Notes: generated by a model from the sequence alone, not told the origin. A stretch of 64,000 bases of DNA from Devosia sp. Root413D1 (GCF_001425235.1 NZ_LMEA01000001.1:1-64000); one strand, 5' to 3'. Shown: positions 1 through 9,818, counted from the stretch's first letter. Numbers and translations: made by a program.

Positions 1-139
1 TACTCAGCAAAAGCCGCCAGAACCGCCCCCTCAGGGCTACGCCTGCGGCCCAAACCACCAGCCCTCGCCAACTGCGCAACAGTCCCCAGAGGGGAGAGGT
101 CGTCGCGGAGCGGCGGGTGAGGGGGCCTTTCTGCCAGCG

Positions 140-2308
140 CTAGAGGAACGACTGCGGATCGATATCCACCTGCACTCTGAGGTTCCCCGTGGTCTTGGGC
201 GCCTGCTCCAGCCAGAACCGTACATAGCCCGAGAGATCAAAGTCCTTGCCGGATTGCGCCAAGAGCCGCACCCGGTGCCTGCCGCGGATCATCGAGATCG
301 GCGCGTCGGCTGGGCCGAACAGTTTCAGCCCTTCCGCCAGTGGCGCGACGCTCAGCAGCTGCTTGGCATAGGCGAAGGCCGGGTCGTGCTCGTTGGCCGA
401 AACGATCAGCGCCGCCAGCCGGCCGAACGGCGGCAGCCCACCCGCCTCGCGCGCCAAGAGTTCATGCTTGTAGAACGCCTCGCGATCGCCCTTGACCATC
501 GCCTTCATCACCGGATGGTCCGGATGATAGGTCTGGAGGAACGCCTTGCCGGCCCGGTTGGCGCGGCCGGCGCGCCCCGTTACCTGTGTCAGGATCTGGA
601 AGGTCCGCTCCGCCGCGCGCGGATCGCCGCGGTCGAGCCCGAGATCGGCATCGAGCACCCCGACCAAAGTCAGCTTCTCGAAATGGTGCCCCTTGGCCAC
701 CAGCTGCGTGCCCACCACCAGGTCGTATTCGCCGCGCTCGATCTCGGCAAAGCGCTCCTTGAGCTGCTGGTTCGAGCCCATGTCGGAGCTGAGGATCACC
801 ATGCGCGCGCCCGGGAAGCGCTCCGCCGCCTCTTCGGCGACCCGCTCGATCCCCGGCCCGATCGGCGTCAGCGAGTCGACCGCCCCACACTCGGTGCAGG
901 CCTTGGGCACCCGCTGTTCGTGCCCGCAATGGTGGCACATCAGGACGCCGCGGAAGCGGTGCTCGACCAGCCAGGCCGAGCAATCCGGGCACTGGTACTG
1001 GTGTCCGCACGCCTTGCACAAAGTCAGCGGCGCATAGCCGCGCCGGTTCAAAAACAGCAGCGCCTGCTCGCCCCGGTCGAGCGTCGCGAACACCTCGCGC
1101 GCCAGCTTCGGTGCGATCCACTGCCCTTTCTCCGGCGGCTCCTCGCGCATGTCGATCGGCGCGATGTCCGGCATCCCCGCCTCGGCGAAACGCGAGGTCA
1201 GGAGCACATGCTTGTAGCGCCCCTGGTTGGCATTGTTCCGGCTCTCCACCGACGGCGTCGCTGAGCTCAGGATCACCCGCGCCTCGGCAAACCGCGCCCG
1301 CACCACCGCCATATCGCGGGCGTGATAGTTCACCCCGTCATATTGCTTGAACGCCCCGTCATGTTCCTCGTCGAGCACCACCAGGCCGAGCTCGCGGAAC
1401 GGCAGGAACAGCGCCGAACGGGCTCCCAGCACCACCCGCACGTCGCCGTTCAGCACCGAGCGCCAGGTGCGGGCCCGCTGTGCCGGCGTCATATCCGAAT
1501 GCCACTCGGCCGGCTTGGTGCCGAAGCGTTTGGAAAACCGCTCGACGAAGGTCGAGGTCAGCGCGATTTCCGGCAGCAGCACCAGCGCCTGCCGCCCGGC
1601 CCTGAGCGTATCGGCCACTGCCTCGAAGAACACTTCGGTCTTGCCGCCGCCGGTCACCCCGTCGAGCAGCGCCACCCCGAAGCCGTTGACGTCGATCTCG
1701 CGGATCTGCGCCATTGCCGCCGCCTGCTCCTCGTTCAGCGTCGGCGGCGCCGCGTCGGGGTCAGGCGGCAGCGCGATCGGTGGCGGCGCCATCTCGACCC
1801 GCGCGAGCGCCCCGGCCTTCTCCAGCCCCTCGACCACTGAGGCCGAGACTCCGGCCTCGCCGATGATCGCCGATTTGGCCCAGGCCTGGCCATCGAGCAG
1901 CAGGTCGAGCACCTTGTCGCGCGACTTGGTGCGCTTGTCGGGCTCCACCCCGGTCAAGCGGAAGGCGGTGATCGGGCGCTCCGGCGCCAGCGCCTCGGTC
2001 GAACGCAAGACGCTCCTGAGCACCAGCCCCGGCGCCGCCAGGGTGTATTTCGACACCCAGTCGACCGTCCTCAGCAGCTCTTCACTGAGCGGCGGCGTGT
2101 CGAAGACCTGGGCGATGTCCTTCAGCCGGTTATGCGCGTAATTGTCCTTGGGCAGCCCCCAGACCACGCCCAGCGTCAGCCGCCCGACCAGCGGCACCGC
2201 GACGATCGAGCCGCGCTGCACCTCCATCCCATAGGGCACGCGGTAGCTGTACGGCCCATCGACCGACACGCTCACCATCACCGCCACGATGTCGGGGGAC
2301 TTTTCCAT
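140..2308 (-). CDS. priA: Primosomal protein N' (replication restart helicase PriA)
   Basis: PriA is a 3'-5' DNA helicase that recognises stalled forks and reloads the replicative helicase. The 722-residue protein has the family's usual length. Visible motifs are a Walker A at about residues 217-224 (GVTGGGKT), a DEEH box at 313-316, and eight cysteines in paired CxxC motifs between 431 and 475 that form the zinc module inside the helicase domain. The N-terminal ~100 residues match the 3'-DNA-end-binding domain. The Walker A has GGGKT where GSGKT is more common, which is still compatible with nucleotide binding. It points away from the VOC gene that starts at 2436. Identification is secure. 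Confidence 0.97.
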   Translation of the reverse strand: MEKSPDIVAVMVSVSVDGPYSYRVPYGMEVQRGSIVAVPLVGRLTLGVVWGLPKDNYAHNRLKDIAQVFDTPPLSEELLRTVDWVSKYTLAAPGLVLRSVLRSTEALAPERPITAFRLTGVEPDKRTKSRDKVLDLLLDGQAWAKSAIIGEAGVSASVVEGLEKAGALARVEMAPPPIALPPDPDAAPPTLNEEQAAAMAQIREIDVNGFGVALLDGVTGGGKTEVFFEAVADTLRAGRQALVLLPEIALTSTFVERFSKRFGTKPAEWHSDMTPAQRARTWRSVLNGDVRVVLGARSALFLPFRELGLVVLDEEHDGAFKQYDGVNYHARDMAVVRARFAEARVILSSATPSVESRNNANQGRYKHVLLTSRFAEAGMPDIAPIDMREEPPEKGQWIAPKLAREVFATLDRGEQALLFLNRRGYAPLTLCKACGHQYQCPDCSAWLVEHRFRGVLMCHHCGHEQRVPKACTECGAVDSLTPIGPGIERVAEEAAERFPGARMVILSSDMGSNQQLKERFAEIERGEYDLVVGTQLVAKGHHFEKLTLVGVLDADLGLDRGDPRAAERTFQILTQVTGRAGRANRAGKAFLQTYHPDHPVMKAMVKGDREAFYKHELLAREAGGLPPFGRLAALIVSANEHDPAFAYAKQLLSVAPLAEGLKLFGPADAPISMIRGRHRVRLLAQSGKDFDLSGYVRFWLEQAPKTTGNLRVQVDIDPQSFL

Positions 2309-2435
2309 CTGTGCTCGCTTTGTTCACGGCTGAGATGGGAATTGCAAGTGCCTTCGCCAAACTCTTACGCTGCTGCCGCGTTCTGTCAGCAGTCTCGGTT
2401 CAATTACCCGTGCCCAACCACACGAGGAGCGTCCC

Positions 2436-2918
2436 ATGCCCAGCACGATTCCCGAAGGCTACACCACCGTCACGCCGTGGATCATTTCTTCCGACACCCC
2501 GCAGCTGATCGATTTCCTCGTCGCCGCCTTCGACGGGGTCGAACTCAGCCGTATGGCCAACGAGGATGGGAGCATCGGCCACGCTGAGATCCGCATCGGT
2601 GACGCCGTCGTGATGGCCTTCGACGCGCCGGCCGGCCTCGCGGCCATGCCGGCCTTCATCCGGCTCTACGTTCCCGATGCGCGCAAGGGCTTCGCCAAGG
2701 CGCTCGAAGCCGGCGCCACCGAAGTCACCAAGCCGACCCTCCTCGCCTTCGGCGACCGCGTCGCCCGCGTCCGCGACCCGCTCGGCAATATCTGGTGGCT
2801 GCAGCAGCGCGTCGAGGAGGTCTCGGAAACCGAAATGCAGCAGCGCTGGGGCGACCCGAGATGGTCCGAACCCATGGCCTACGTACAGAACTCGCTGGCC
2901 GAAGCGCTGAAGCACTAG
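2436..2918 (+). CDS. VOC-superfamily (PhnB/glyoxalase-like) protein
   Basis: A 160-residue single-domain protein of the vicinal oxygen chelate fold. It opens with a PhnB-type strand (TVTPWIISSD), continues with helix LIDFLVAAFDG, and has a second beta-alpha-beta-beta-beta half ending DPLGNIWWLQ, where such proteins carry a metal or substrate position. No substrate can be assigned. It stands alone between priA (divergent) and an L,D-transpeptidase (convergent). The family also includes dioxygenases and antibiotic-binding proteins, so the enzymatic role stays open. Confidence 0.85.
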   Translation: MPSTIPEGYTTVTPWIISSDTPQLIDFLVAAFDGVELSRMANEDGSIGHAEIRIGDAVVMAFDAPAGLAAMPAFIRLYVPDARKGFAKALEAGATEVTKPTLLAFGDRVARVRDPLGNIWWLQQRVEEVSETEMQQRWGDPRWSEPMAYVQNSLAEALKH

Positions 2919-2956
2919 GGGCGCCGGCTTCCGAGCCGGCACCTGCTCGCCCACCC

Positions 2957-3103
2957 ACTGGCGTCATCCCGGCGAACGCCGGGACCCAGTGCACAGCCCT
3001 ATCCACCCGCATAGAACCATCCGACCTTTCGGTGATGGACCGGCAAGGCTTGTGCCTGCCTACCCTCAGAGCAGTGGGTCCCGGCTTTCGCCGGGATGAC
3101 ACC
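2957..3103. repeat. Palindromic intergenic element (inverted arms about 35 bp)
   Basis: Arm 2957-2991 is the near reverse complement of 3072-3103. Each arm contains its own small hairpin (ATCCCGGCGAACGCCGGGA type). Related elements occur at 27220-27312 and 60942-61045, and a single-arm copy at 33325-33352. A third half-arm of the same kind lies at 3118-3159. It sits between the convergent VOC and L,D-transpeptidase genes. It resembles the REP/RIME-like elements common in Rhizobiales genomes. Confidence 0.75.
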
Positions 3104-3161
3104 GAGTTTGCGGCGCTGTCTGGTGGCAAGTCCCGCCTGCGCGGGAATGACGCCGGGGAGG

Positions 3162-3827
3162 TCACATCACCAGAATCGGCGACCCACTCGGCACCCGCTG
3201 ATACAGATCGATCACATCCTGGTTGAGCAGCCGCACGCAGCCTGATGAGATCGCCTTGCCGATGGTCCGCTCGTCGGTCGCGCCGTGCAGCCGGTAAATG
3301 GTGTCGCGCCCATCCTTGAAGATATAGAGCGCCCGCGCCCCGAGCGGGTTTTCGAGGCTTGGCGCCATGCCGCGGCGATAGGGCTCGAGCTCGGGCTGCC
3401 GGTCGATCATCTCGCTCGGCGGCGTCCAGGTCGGCCATTCGCGCTTGTACTGGATCACGCCGCGCCCCGACCAGGTGAAGCCGTCGCGGCCGATGCCGAC
3501 GCCGTAGCGCATCGCCTTGCCGTTCTCCTGCACCAGGTAGAGGAAGCGGTGCGCCGTATCGACCACCACGGTGCCGGGCCGCTCGCCCGTCGGATCGTCC
3601 ACCACCTGCCGCCAGAACTGCGGTTCGATCAGGTCCATGCGGGCCGCCGGGATCGGGAAGCGCTCGTTCGGCTGCGCCGCATACATGGCGAGCACATCGT
3701 CCGGAATGCGGACGGTTTCGGTTTCCAGCCGGGGCGCGCCGGAGGTGGCGCAGCCGGCGAGGGCGAGGGCTGCAAAGCTCGCCGCCCCGGCGAGCAGCGC
3801 CCGGCGGCCGATGATCAGGTCAGTCAT
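3162..3827 (-). CDS. L,D-transpeptidase (YkuD domain) lipoprotein
   Basis: Enzymes of this family form 3-3 cross-links in peptidoglycan or attach proteins to it. The 221-residue protein begins with a GRRALL twin-arginine-like stretch and a hydrophobic segment ending in the lipobox LAGC (Cys26), so it is probably a periplasmic lipoprotein. The YkuD catalytic signature is complete near the C terminus: His181 in HGATDE and SSGCVR with Cys197. The catalytic domain is at the C-terminal end, as is usual. It lies near xerC and priA. Confidence 0.93.
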   Translation of the reverse strand: MTDLIIGRRALLAGAASFAALALAGCATSGAPRLETETVRIPDDVLAMYAAQPNERFPIPAARMDLIEPQFWRQVVDDPTGERPGTVVVDTAHRFLYLVQENGKAMRYGVGIGRDGFTWSGRGVIQYKREWPTWTPPSEMIDRQPELEPYRRGMAPSLENPLGARALYIFKDGRDTIYRLHGATDERTIGKAISSGCVRLLNQDVIDLYQRVPSGSPILVM

Positions 3828-3895
3828 TTTGAAATATCTCGTTAGCGGCCGGTCGGGCCGCGTTGGTCAGGAAAGGTGGTGATGTCGTGAGAGGA

Positions 3896-4216
3896 TCAGC
3901 CGAGCCGGGGCGGTGGCAGTTCCGCGAGGGGCGACCGACCCTGCCGCATCGGCTGGTCGGCCAAGCCAAGGGCCCACTGCGCCACGGTAGCCCGCGGCAC
4001 TTCGACAACCCGCCGGCTCAGTTCCGGCTGCGGCGGCATCACCCGCTTGCCACCCTGCATCTCGCACGGGTTCGGCAGATGCGCCGGCCCGCCATCGTGG
4101 CTGGCGCTCATGGTCGGCAGCCCGCTATTGGCAATGCAAACCCCGGCCGCGAAGCTGGGGCTCAACAGCGCGAGCAGCGCGACGCACAGCGTCAATATGG
4201 CAGTCAACCGATGCAT
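3896..4216 (-). CDS. Small secreted hypothetical protein
   Basis: A 106-residue reading frame with a clear signal peptide (MHRLTAILTLCVALLALLS, cleavage probably after SFA). The rest is short and proline-rich with two cysteines (GVC, NPC). I prefer the start at 4216 because the hydrophobic segment follows it directly. An upstream ATG at 4237 would add seven residues. No family is recognised. The frame could be spurious, but the signal peptide argues for a real exported protein. Confidence 0.5.
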   Translation of the reverse strand: MHRLTAILTLCVALLALLSPSFAAGVCIANSGLPTMSASHDGGPAHLPNPCEMQGGKRVMPPQPELSRRVVEVPRATVAQWALGLADQPMRQGRSPLAELPPPRLG

Positions 4217-4364
4217 GTCGCCCGGATAGCCCGCCAAATAAGGCAGGCAAAGGGCACCTCACGCCCGCGTGTTGGGTACCCGGGGGTTCGGAAGGCTGGT
4301 GATGCAGATCCGCAACACCCACTCCGTTTGCCGAATCCTAACCGCCCGGCCGTAGGCTTTCGAC

Positions 4365-5291
4365 ATGTCCCACGCCATGTTCGCCGACGCCGGCCTTTCC
4401 GCCCATATCGCCAACTGGCAGCGCGATCTCGGCGCCATCAGGCGCCTCGCGCCGCTGACGCTGGAGGCCTATCTGCGCGATCTCGGCCAGTTCGTCACCT
4501 TCCTCTCGGCCCACACCGGCGGCGAGGTCACACTGCAAACGCTGCAGGGGCTTCGCGCCGCTGATATCCGTGCCTTTCTCGCTGCCCGTCGCAGCGAGAG
4601 CCTCGGCTCGCGCTCGCTGGCCCGGGCGCTCAGCGCCATCAAGAGCTTCTTCGGTTTCCTCGAGCGGGAAGGCATCCTCGCGAGCGAGGCGCTCAACACC
4701 ATCCGCACACCCAAGCAGCCGCGTTCGCTGCCCAAGGCGCTGACCGTGCTCGAAGCCAAGGCCACCATCCGCACCACCGACGAACTCGAGGATACTCCCT
4801 GGGTCGCCGCCCGCGACATGGCGGTGATCTCGCTCTGCTATGGCGCAGGCCTCCGTATCTCGGAAGCCCTCGCCGTCAGCCGCGCCGATCTTGAAGCGAG
4901 CGCCCTGCGCGTTACCGGCAAGGGTGGCAAGACCCGGCTGGTGCCGTTGATCGCTGCGGTGCGCCAGGCCATCGACACCTATCTCGGCCTCACCCCGTTC
5001 CACCCCGGTCCGGACGAGCCGATCTTCCGCGGCAAGAAAGGCGGCCCGCTGTCGCCGCGGCTGATCCAGCTGCGCATGCAGCAGCTGCGCGGCGCCCTCG
5101 GGCTGCCGCCCTCGGCGACCCCGCACGCGCTCCGCCACAGCTTTGCCACTCACCTTCTCGGCAAAGGCGGCGACCTGCGCGCCATCCAGGAGCTCCTGGG
5201 CCACGCCTCGCTCTCGACCACCCAGATCTACACCGCGGTCGATACCGAGCGCCTGCTCGAGAGCTACCGCGCGGCCCATCCGCGGGCCTGA
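4365..5291 (+). CDS. xerC: Site-specific tyrosine recombinase XerC
   Basis: Xer recombinases resolve chromosome dimers at dif during segregation. The 308-residue protein has the N-terminal SAM-like core-binding domain (about 10-100) and a complete catalytic set: Arg164 (GAGLRISE), Lys188, His254 and Arg257 (HALRH), His280 (LLGHASL) and the nucleophile Tyr289 (TTQIYT). The length fits the Xer family rather than a phage integrase. XerC rather than XerD is inferred from the location close to priA, a recurrent arrangement in Rhizobiales. Confidence 0.92.
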   Translation: MSHAMFADAGLSAHIANWQRDLGAIRRLAPLTLEAYLRDLGQFVTFLSAHTGGEVTLQTLQGLRAADIRAFLAARRSESLGSRSLARALSAIKSFFGFLEREGILASEALNTIRTPKQPRSLPKALTVLEAKATIRTTDELEDTPWVAARDMAVISLCYGAGLRISEALAVSRADLEASALRVTGKGGKTRLVPLIAAVRQAIDTYLGLTPFHPGPDEPIFRGKKGGPLSPRLIQLRMQQLRGALGLPPSATPHALRHSFATHLLGKGGDLRAIQELLGHASLSTTQIYTAVDTERLLESYRAAHPRA

Positions 5292-5299
5292 GTCCGGCC

Positions 5300-6043
5300 T
5301 CAGCGCCCCGGTGTCGCTATGACGTCGTGCGCAAGCGACAGGACTTCCGCCTTTGCCGTACTGCTCGCCGAAAAGAACGCTTCCTGCAAGCGGATCACCG
5401 TTTCCGGCTGCACAAGCCAGGCAATGAACAGGTCATTGTCGGCCTTGCTCGACCACGACTCGCTCGATCGCAGGTAGCGCTCACCTTTGGCCCAGGTCAG
5501 CTGCCAGTTGATGAACTCCGCCAGTGCCACGCTCGCCGGCTCCGACCGATCGCCCTCCCACAGCTCGAGATACGGTCCGATCGGCTCTCCCGCCCTGACA
5601 AACGCCTCGATCAGCACGCCGGGTTCATCTCCTCCCGGAAGCCCGCCGAAACTCGCAGCCAGCAGGCCCAGAAAGACCCTGCGAACCGCCAACCGCTCCG
5701 CCTCGGGCCAGTCGGGCAGTCCCGCTTCGTTGAGCTTTGCGAACGTGTGCTCCGTGTTCCAGTACGGCCACGGCCCCTCGGCGCAGCATTCGAGCAGACG
5801 CGGCAGCAGCCAGCGCATTTGCTGGCTGGCCAGCGCCCCGCTCGCCTCATGGGCCGAGTTGAGATACTCCGAGATCTGCTCCACGCTCAGTCGCTCGCGT
5901 GACGTCTTCTCGATCTCGGCCTTCATAGCCACGGACATGCACACCCCACAGGTGCAGACCTGCAGCGGTCCGCCCAGGCCATTGTCGGGGAACAGGCGGT
6001 AGGCTTCCGCCACTGCCGCGGCGATATCGGGAGCACGTCTCAT
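5300..6043 (-). CDS. Hypothetical cytosolic protein
   Basis: About 247 residues from the ATG at 6043 (MRRAPDIAAAVAEAYRLFPD). In-frame upstream ATGs at 6052 and 6115 are less likely. The sequence is mostly alpha-helical with a cysteine cluster near the start (VCTCGVC) and several tryptophans (PYWNTEHTF, NWQLTWAKGE). No enzyme motif, signal peptide or membrane segment is visible. It is convergent with xerC, with 8 bp between the stops. Function is not assignable. Confidence 0.7.
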   Translation of the reverse strand: MRRAPDIAAAVAEAYRLFPDNGLGGPLQVCTCGVCMSVAMKAEIEKTSRERLSVEQISEYLNSAHEASGALASQQMRWLLPRLLECCAEGPWPYWNTEHTFAKLNEAGLPDWPEAERLAVRRVFLGLLAASFGGLPGGDEPGVLIEAFVRAGEPIGPYLELWEGDRSEPASVALAEFINWQLTWAKGERYLRSSESWSSKADNDLFIAWLVQPETVIRLQEAFFSASSTAKAEVLSLAHDVIATPGR

Positions 6044-6306
6044 GGCGCCAAGCATCAGCCATGCCTCGCAAAACCGCAATCGGCGGTCGAACGCACCGTT
6101 CACCCAACCGGCCACTTTACAGCCGCCATGCCCGAGCGTACCTATCCGCCCATGACCGCTTGCATCCTAATTATTGGCAAAACCTGCCTCATCCCCTCCG
6201 GGGACCGGGACGCGACGGCTGTTTGACCCTCGTTTGCTCACCGGCCCCGCCATCAGGCGCGGTAACCCGGTGATCTGATGGCAGGGGCCAGAACTGGACC
6301 CGCCAA

Positions 6307-7296
6307 ATGTCTCCCGAGACTGCGTCACCTCCATCCACCGCCCATCGCGGCTTCCGGCAATTCGCCTGGGCCGGCATCGTGCTGGCGCTCGCCGGCGCGG
6401 CGTTCTTCGCCACCAAAGGCATCGTCATCAAGCTGGCTTTGCTCGAGGGCATCGACTCGGTGACGACACTCACCTGGCGAATGATCGTCGCCGTGCCGAT
6501 CTTTTTGACTGTCGGCATCCTCGGTTACCGCAAGAAGCTGGCCCAGCAACCCCCAGGCGCCCCGCCGGTGCTCACCTGGCCGGTGCTGGCGCAGACCCTC
6601 GGCGTCGGCGTCATCGGCTATTACGTCGCGAGCTACCTCGATTTCTCGGCGCTCGAATACATTACCGCGCAGTTCGACCGGCTGATCCTCCTCACCTATC
6701 CGTTCTTCGTCGTGCTGTTCGGCGCGATCTTCTTCAAGCGCAAAATCACCCTGCCGATGGTCGTGGCGCTGCTCGTCTCCTACCTCGGCATCGGCGTCAT
6801 CTTCTGGCATGACCTCAGGATCGAGGGCGATAACGTGCTGCTCGGCGCCGCCTTGGTGTTCGGCTCGGCCATCGCCTACGCGGCGTACCAGATCATGGCC
6901 AAGCCATTGATCGACAAACTCGGCCCGCAGCTCTTCACCTCCATCGCCATGAGCGGCGCCGGCCCGGCGGTGATCGCGCATTTCCTCTTCACCCATCCGG
7001 TCACCGACCTTGCGGTCACCGGCAACGGGTTCCTGTTGATGCTGGCCATCGGCACGGTGTCGACCGTGCTGCCGGCCTATTGCATCTCGGGCGCCATCGC
7101 ACTGATCGGCCCCGAGCGCACCGCCATCATCGGCAACGTCTCGCCGGTGGTCACCGTCGGCCTCGCCATCTCCGTCCTCGGCGAAGCCTTCACGCCCTAC
7201 CACGCGATCGGTACGGCCCTGGTGCTGGGCGGGGTGTTCCTGTTCACCCGCAAGGAAAAGCCGAAGCTGAAGGTGCTGAAGGAAAGTACCGCTTGA
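6307..7296 (+). CDS. DMT-superfamily transporter (two EamA domains)
   Basis: A 329-residue inner-membrane protein with about ten hydrophobic helices arranged as two repeated EamA units, the standard drug/metabolite transporter layout. The first unit starts at about residue 20 and the second at about 170 (LLGAALVFGSAIAYAAYQIM). The second unit carries the usual GPERTAIIGNVSPVVTVGLA stretch near the end. The substrate cannot be read from sequence. It stands as a single gene. Confidence 0.9.
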   Translation: MSPETASPPSTAHRGFRQFAWAGIVLALAGAAFFATKGIVIKLALLEGIDSVTTLTWRMIVAVPIFLTVGILGYRKKLAQQPPGAPPVLTWPVLAQTLGVGVIGYYVASYLDFSALEYITAQFDRLILLTYPFFVVLFGAIFFKRKITLPMVVALLVSYLGIGVIFWHDLRIEGDNVLLGAALVFGSAIAYAAYQIMAKPLIDKLGPQLFTSIAMSGAGPAVIAHFLFTHPVTDLAVTGNGFLLMLAIGTVSTVLPAYCISGAIALIGPERTAIIGNVSPVVTVGLAISVLGEAFTPYHAIGTALVLGGVFLFTRKEKPKLKVLKESTA

Positions 7297-7399
7297 TTCC
7301 GTTGAGGATTCTCGACAAGCCTGCTCCTGGTTCAAATAGTTCTACAACAGTCGCCTGCGAGAAATTGCGGGGCGACTGACGAGGGTTCCGGGGGCGGGC

Positions 7400-9610
7400 G
7401 TGGGTTTGTGGACTAGGACCACCGACGACAGTACGGCAGCACGTGCCGCGCTGCTTGCGCTTTCCGGCACCATTGCAGGCCTCTGCTCCCCGCTGCCGGC
7501 GCAAGCGCAATACGTTGTGGCGCCGGGCCCGTACCCGGAGCTGACCGTCAGCAGCGGCAATCAGTCCGTCACCCAGAGCGGCGCAGTCTCGGTAGCCGGA
7601 CAAACGACCATCGTCGCGGGCACCGGCACCATCACCTTGACCAACAGCGGCAACGACTTCGGCGGCCAGATCGTCGCCGCGGGTTCAGCTATCGCGCTCA
7701 CCGACGCCAACGCCCTGCTCGTGGGCGTGCTGAACGGTGACTTAGGCGTCGTATCGCTCAGCGCCGGCGGGATGATCAGCCAGATCGGCATCGTCGAGGC
7801 GGGGACACTCAACCTCAACGGCGGCGATGACGTCATCCTGAGTAACACCGCCAACCGCATCGGCTTGCTGAACAGCGCGACCATCACCGGCGACTTCACC
7901 CTGGCCAACAGCCTGGCCCTGAACATCTACTCGCTCACTGCGGACAACGTGTCGCTCCACGTCGCCAGCGGCGTCACCGTGGGCGCCACTCATTCGATCA
8001 CCGCCGACCAGGTCACCATGAACACTGGCCTCTTGACCGTGAACGGCCAGGTCGACGGCGCCGTGAACATCCTCGACGGCGCATCGCTCGGAGGTACCGG
8101 CACGGTCGGCAACACCACGATCGCCAGTGGCGGCACGCTGGCGCCCGGCAACTCCATCGGCACGCTTCATGTCGACGGAGACCTGGTGTTCGCGGCTGGC
8201 TCGTCCTTTGACGTCGAGGTCGATCCCTTGAGCAGCGCAAGCGACCTTGTCGCCGTTACCGGCAACGTCACCATCAATGGCGGGACCGTCGCCCATATCG
8301 GTGGGGCTGGCGACTTCCTCCGCACGACCCGCATCATCCTGACCACTGGAGGCGAGCTCACCGGAGCGTTTGCCGAGGTCGAGTCGATCTATGCCTTTCT
8401 GACGCCCCGCCTCATCTATGACTACGACGCCGACATGGTGGCACTCGAACTGGGCCGCAACGATATCGACTTCGTATCGTCGGCAGCGACCCGCAACCAG
8501 ACCGCCACCGCCCAGGCCATCGACAGCATCGGCATCTTTGCCGCCAACCCGCTCTACGACGCCATCGCTCTGCTGCCCGACGATGACGCCCTGATCCAGG
8601 CGAGCTTCGACGCCCTATCGGGTGAGATCGGCGCGACCCTGCAGGGAGCGCTTATCGAAGACAGCCGCTTCATCCGTGACGCCATGGGCCAGCGCCTTCG
8701 CACCAGCCCGACTGGCCCTTCTGACGACTACGTGCCGCTGATGGGCTACGCGCCCAGCACCGAGCCCATGCTGCCCTCTCCGGAGCCGGCCGGCCCGACG
8801 GTCTGGGCCTATGGCTTCTCCTCCTCCGGTACGGCCGGCGGAGATGGCAACGCCGCCGCACGCGATCATGATATCGGCGGCCTGCTGGTCGGCACCGACG
8901 GCCTGCTCGGCGACTGGCGGGTCGGCCTCCTCGCCGGCTACAGCCGCTCCGGCTTCGAAGTAGAGGATCGCTCCTCCTCCGGCTCGAGCGACAGCTACCA
9001 CCTCGGCCTCTACGGCGGCACCGCCTGGGGCGCTCTCGCGCTGCGCACCGGGCTCGCCTATACCCTGGCGGACCTCTCCACCCAGCGTCTTGTCGCCATC
9101 CCCTGGCTCGATGACAGCCTCAGCGCCGCCTACGGCGCCCAGACCCTCCAGGCCTTCGGCGAGCTCGCCTACGCGATCGAGACTGACGGCGCCCGGCTCG
9201 AGCCCTTCGTCAACCTGGCGCATGTGAACCTCACCACCGACGGCTACACCGAAGAGGGCGGCCCCGCCGCGTTGACGGTTGCGGGCAGCTCCACCGGCAT
9301 CACCTTCGCCACCCTCGGGGCGCGGGCAGAACTCGCATTCGAACTGGGAAGCATCGACGCAACCCTGCTCGGCATGCTCGGCTGGCGCCACGCCTTCGGC
9401 GATCTCACCCCTACTGTAACTCAGGCTTTCGCGGCGGGTGACGCCTTCACCATCGCCGGCGCACCGATCGCCAGCGACAGCGTCGTGATCGAAGCCGGCC
9501 TCGATCTCGCCCTCAACGACACGGCCACCGTGGCCCTGTCCTATCTCGGCCAAATCTCGAGCGAAACCGAGAACCACGGCGCCAAGGCAACCCTGGCCGT
9601 CAGCTTCTAG
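7400..9610 (+). CDS. Type V secretion autotransporter
   Basis: Autotransporters carry a passenger exported through their own C-terminal outer-membrane barrel. The 736-residue protein uses a GTG start, with a signal peptide ending around AQAQ (residue 37). A beta-rich passenger of Gly/Asn/Thr repeats follows. A passenger-associated repeat sits at about 228-262 (GGTGTVG, TLAPGNSIGTL). The barrel runs from about residue 465 to the terminal phenylalanine (AVSF), as BAM recognition requires. The passenger is short and shows no protease or lipase motif, so an adhesin-like role is the default guess. Two hairpins follow the stop. Confidence 0.9.
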   Translation: MGLWTRTTDDSTAARAALLALSGTIAGLCSPLPAQAQYVVAPGPYPELTVSSGNQSVTQSGAVSVAGQTTIVAGTGTITLTNSGNDFGGQIVAAGSAIALTDANALLVGVLNGDLGVVSLSAGGMISQIGIVEAGTLNLNGGDDVILSNTANRIGLLNSATITGDFTLANSLALNIYSLTADNVSLHVASGVTVGATHSITADQVTMNTGLLTVNGQVDGAVNILDGASLGGTGTVGNTTIASGGTLAPGNSIGTLHVDGDLVFAAGSSFDVEVDPLSSASDLVAVTGNVTINGGTVAHIGGAGDFLRTTRIILTTGGELTGAFAEVESIYAFLTPRLIYDYDADMVALELGRNDIDFVSSAATRNQTATAQAIDSIGIFAANPLYDAIALLPDDDALIQASFDALSGEIGATLQGALIEDSRFIRDAMGQRLRTSPTGPSDDYVPLMGYAPSTEPMLPSPEPAGPTVWAYGFSSSGTAGGDGNAAARDHDIGGLLVGTDGLLGDWRVGLLAGYSRSGFEVEDRSSSGSSDSYHLGLYGGTAWGALALRTGLAYTLADLSTQRLVAIPWLDDSLSAAYGAQTLQAFGELAYAIETDGARLEPFVNLAHVNLTTDGYTEEGGPAALTVAGSSTGITFATLGARAELAFELGSIDATLLGMLGWRHAFGDLTPTVTQAFAAGDAFTIAGAPIASDSVVIEAGLDLALNDTATVALSYLGQISSETENHGAKATLAVSF

Positions 9611-9611
9611 A

Positions 9612-9654
9612 GCGCTTTCAGGAAAAGCTGCAGACTTTTCCGGTTCGAAAGCGC
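9612..9654. repeat. Hairpin after the autotransporter gene
   Basis: Arms GCGCTTTC (9612-9619) and GAAAGCGC (9647-9654) enclose a second pair, GGAAAAG (9621-9627) and CTTTTCC (9635-9641). It starts 2 bp after the stop codon. It may end or stabilise the transcript. There is no T run, so a classical intrinsic terminator is not claimed. Confidence 0.6.
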
Positions 9655-9669
9655 GGCAAAATCAATGAC

Positions 9670-9712
9670 CTGGAGCGTTTCGGCGCTTCATTGAAACGGT
9701 GAAACGCTCCAG
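9670..9712. repeat. 12-bp-arm inverted repeat
   Basis: Arms CTGGAGCGTTTC (9670-9681) and GAAACGCTCCAG (9701-9712) pair perfectly across a 19-nt loop. Together with the preceding hairpin it fills most of the gap between the autotransporter and the next gene. It could be a short mobile repeat or a regulatory palindrome. Confidence 0.6.
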
Positions 9713-9818
9713 AAGCTCGGGCGGCGTGCTCGCCACCACTCTCCACCCGCATCCGCACAACGCCACTTGTGGCATGCCACGTACCGGTGCAGCCTCCGTC
9801 CAGTGCTGGGGGGCAGTC

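Noticed and set aside
1-139. GC-rich possible repeat at the left window edge
   Set aside because: Cut by the window edge; the palindrome partner cannot be seen.
254-1264. 336-codon plus-strand frame across priA
   Set aside because: Arg/His/Ala-rich antisense shadow of priA with no domain; typical of high-GC sequence.
8615-9577. 320-codon minus-strand frame across the autotransporter
   Set aside because: Gly/Ala/Glu-rich shadow with no start signal; the plus-strand barrel with its terminal Phe explains the sequence.
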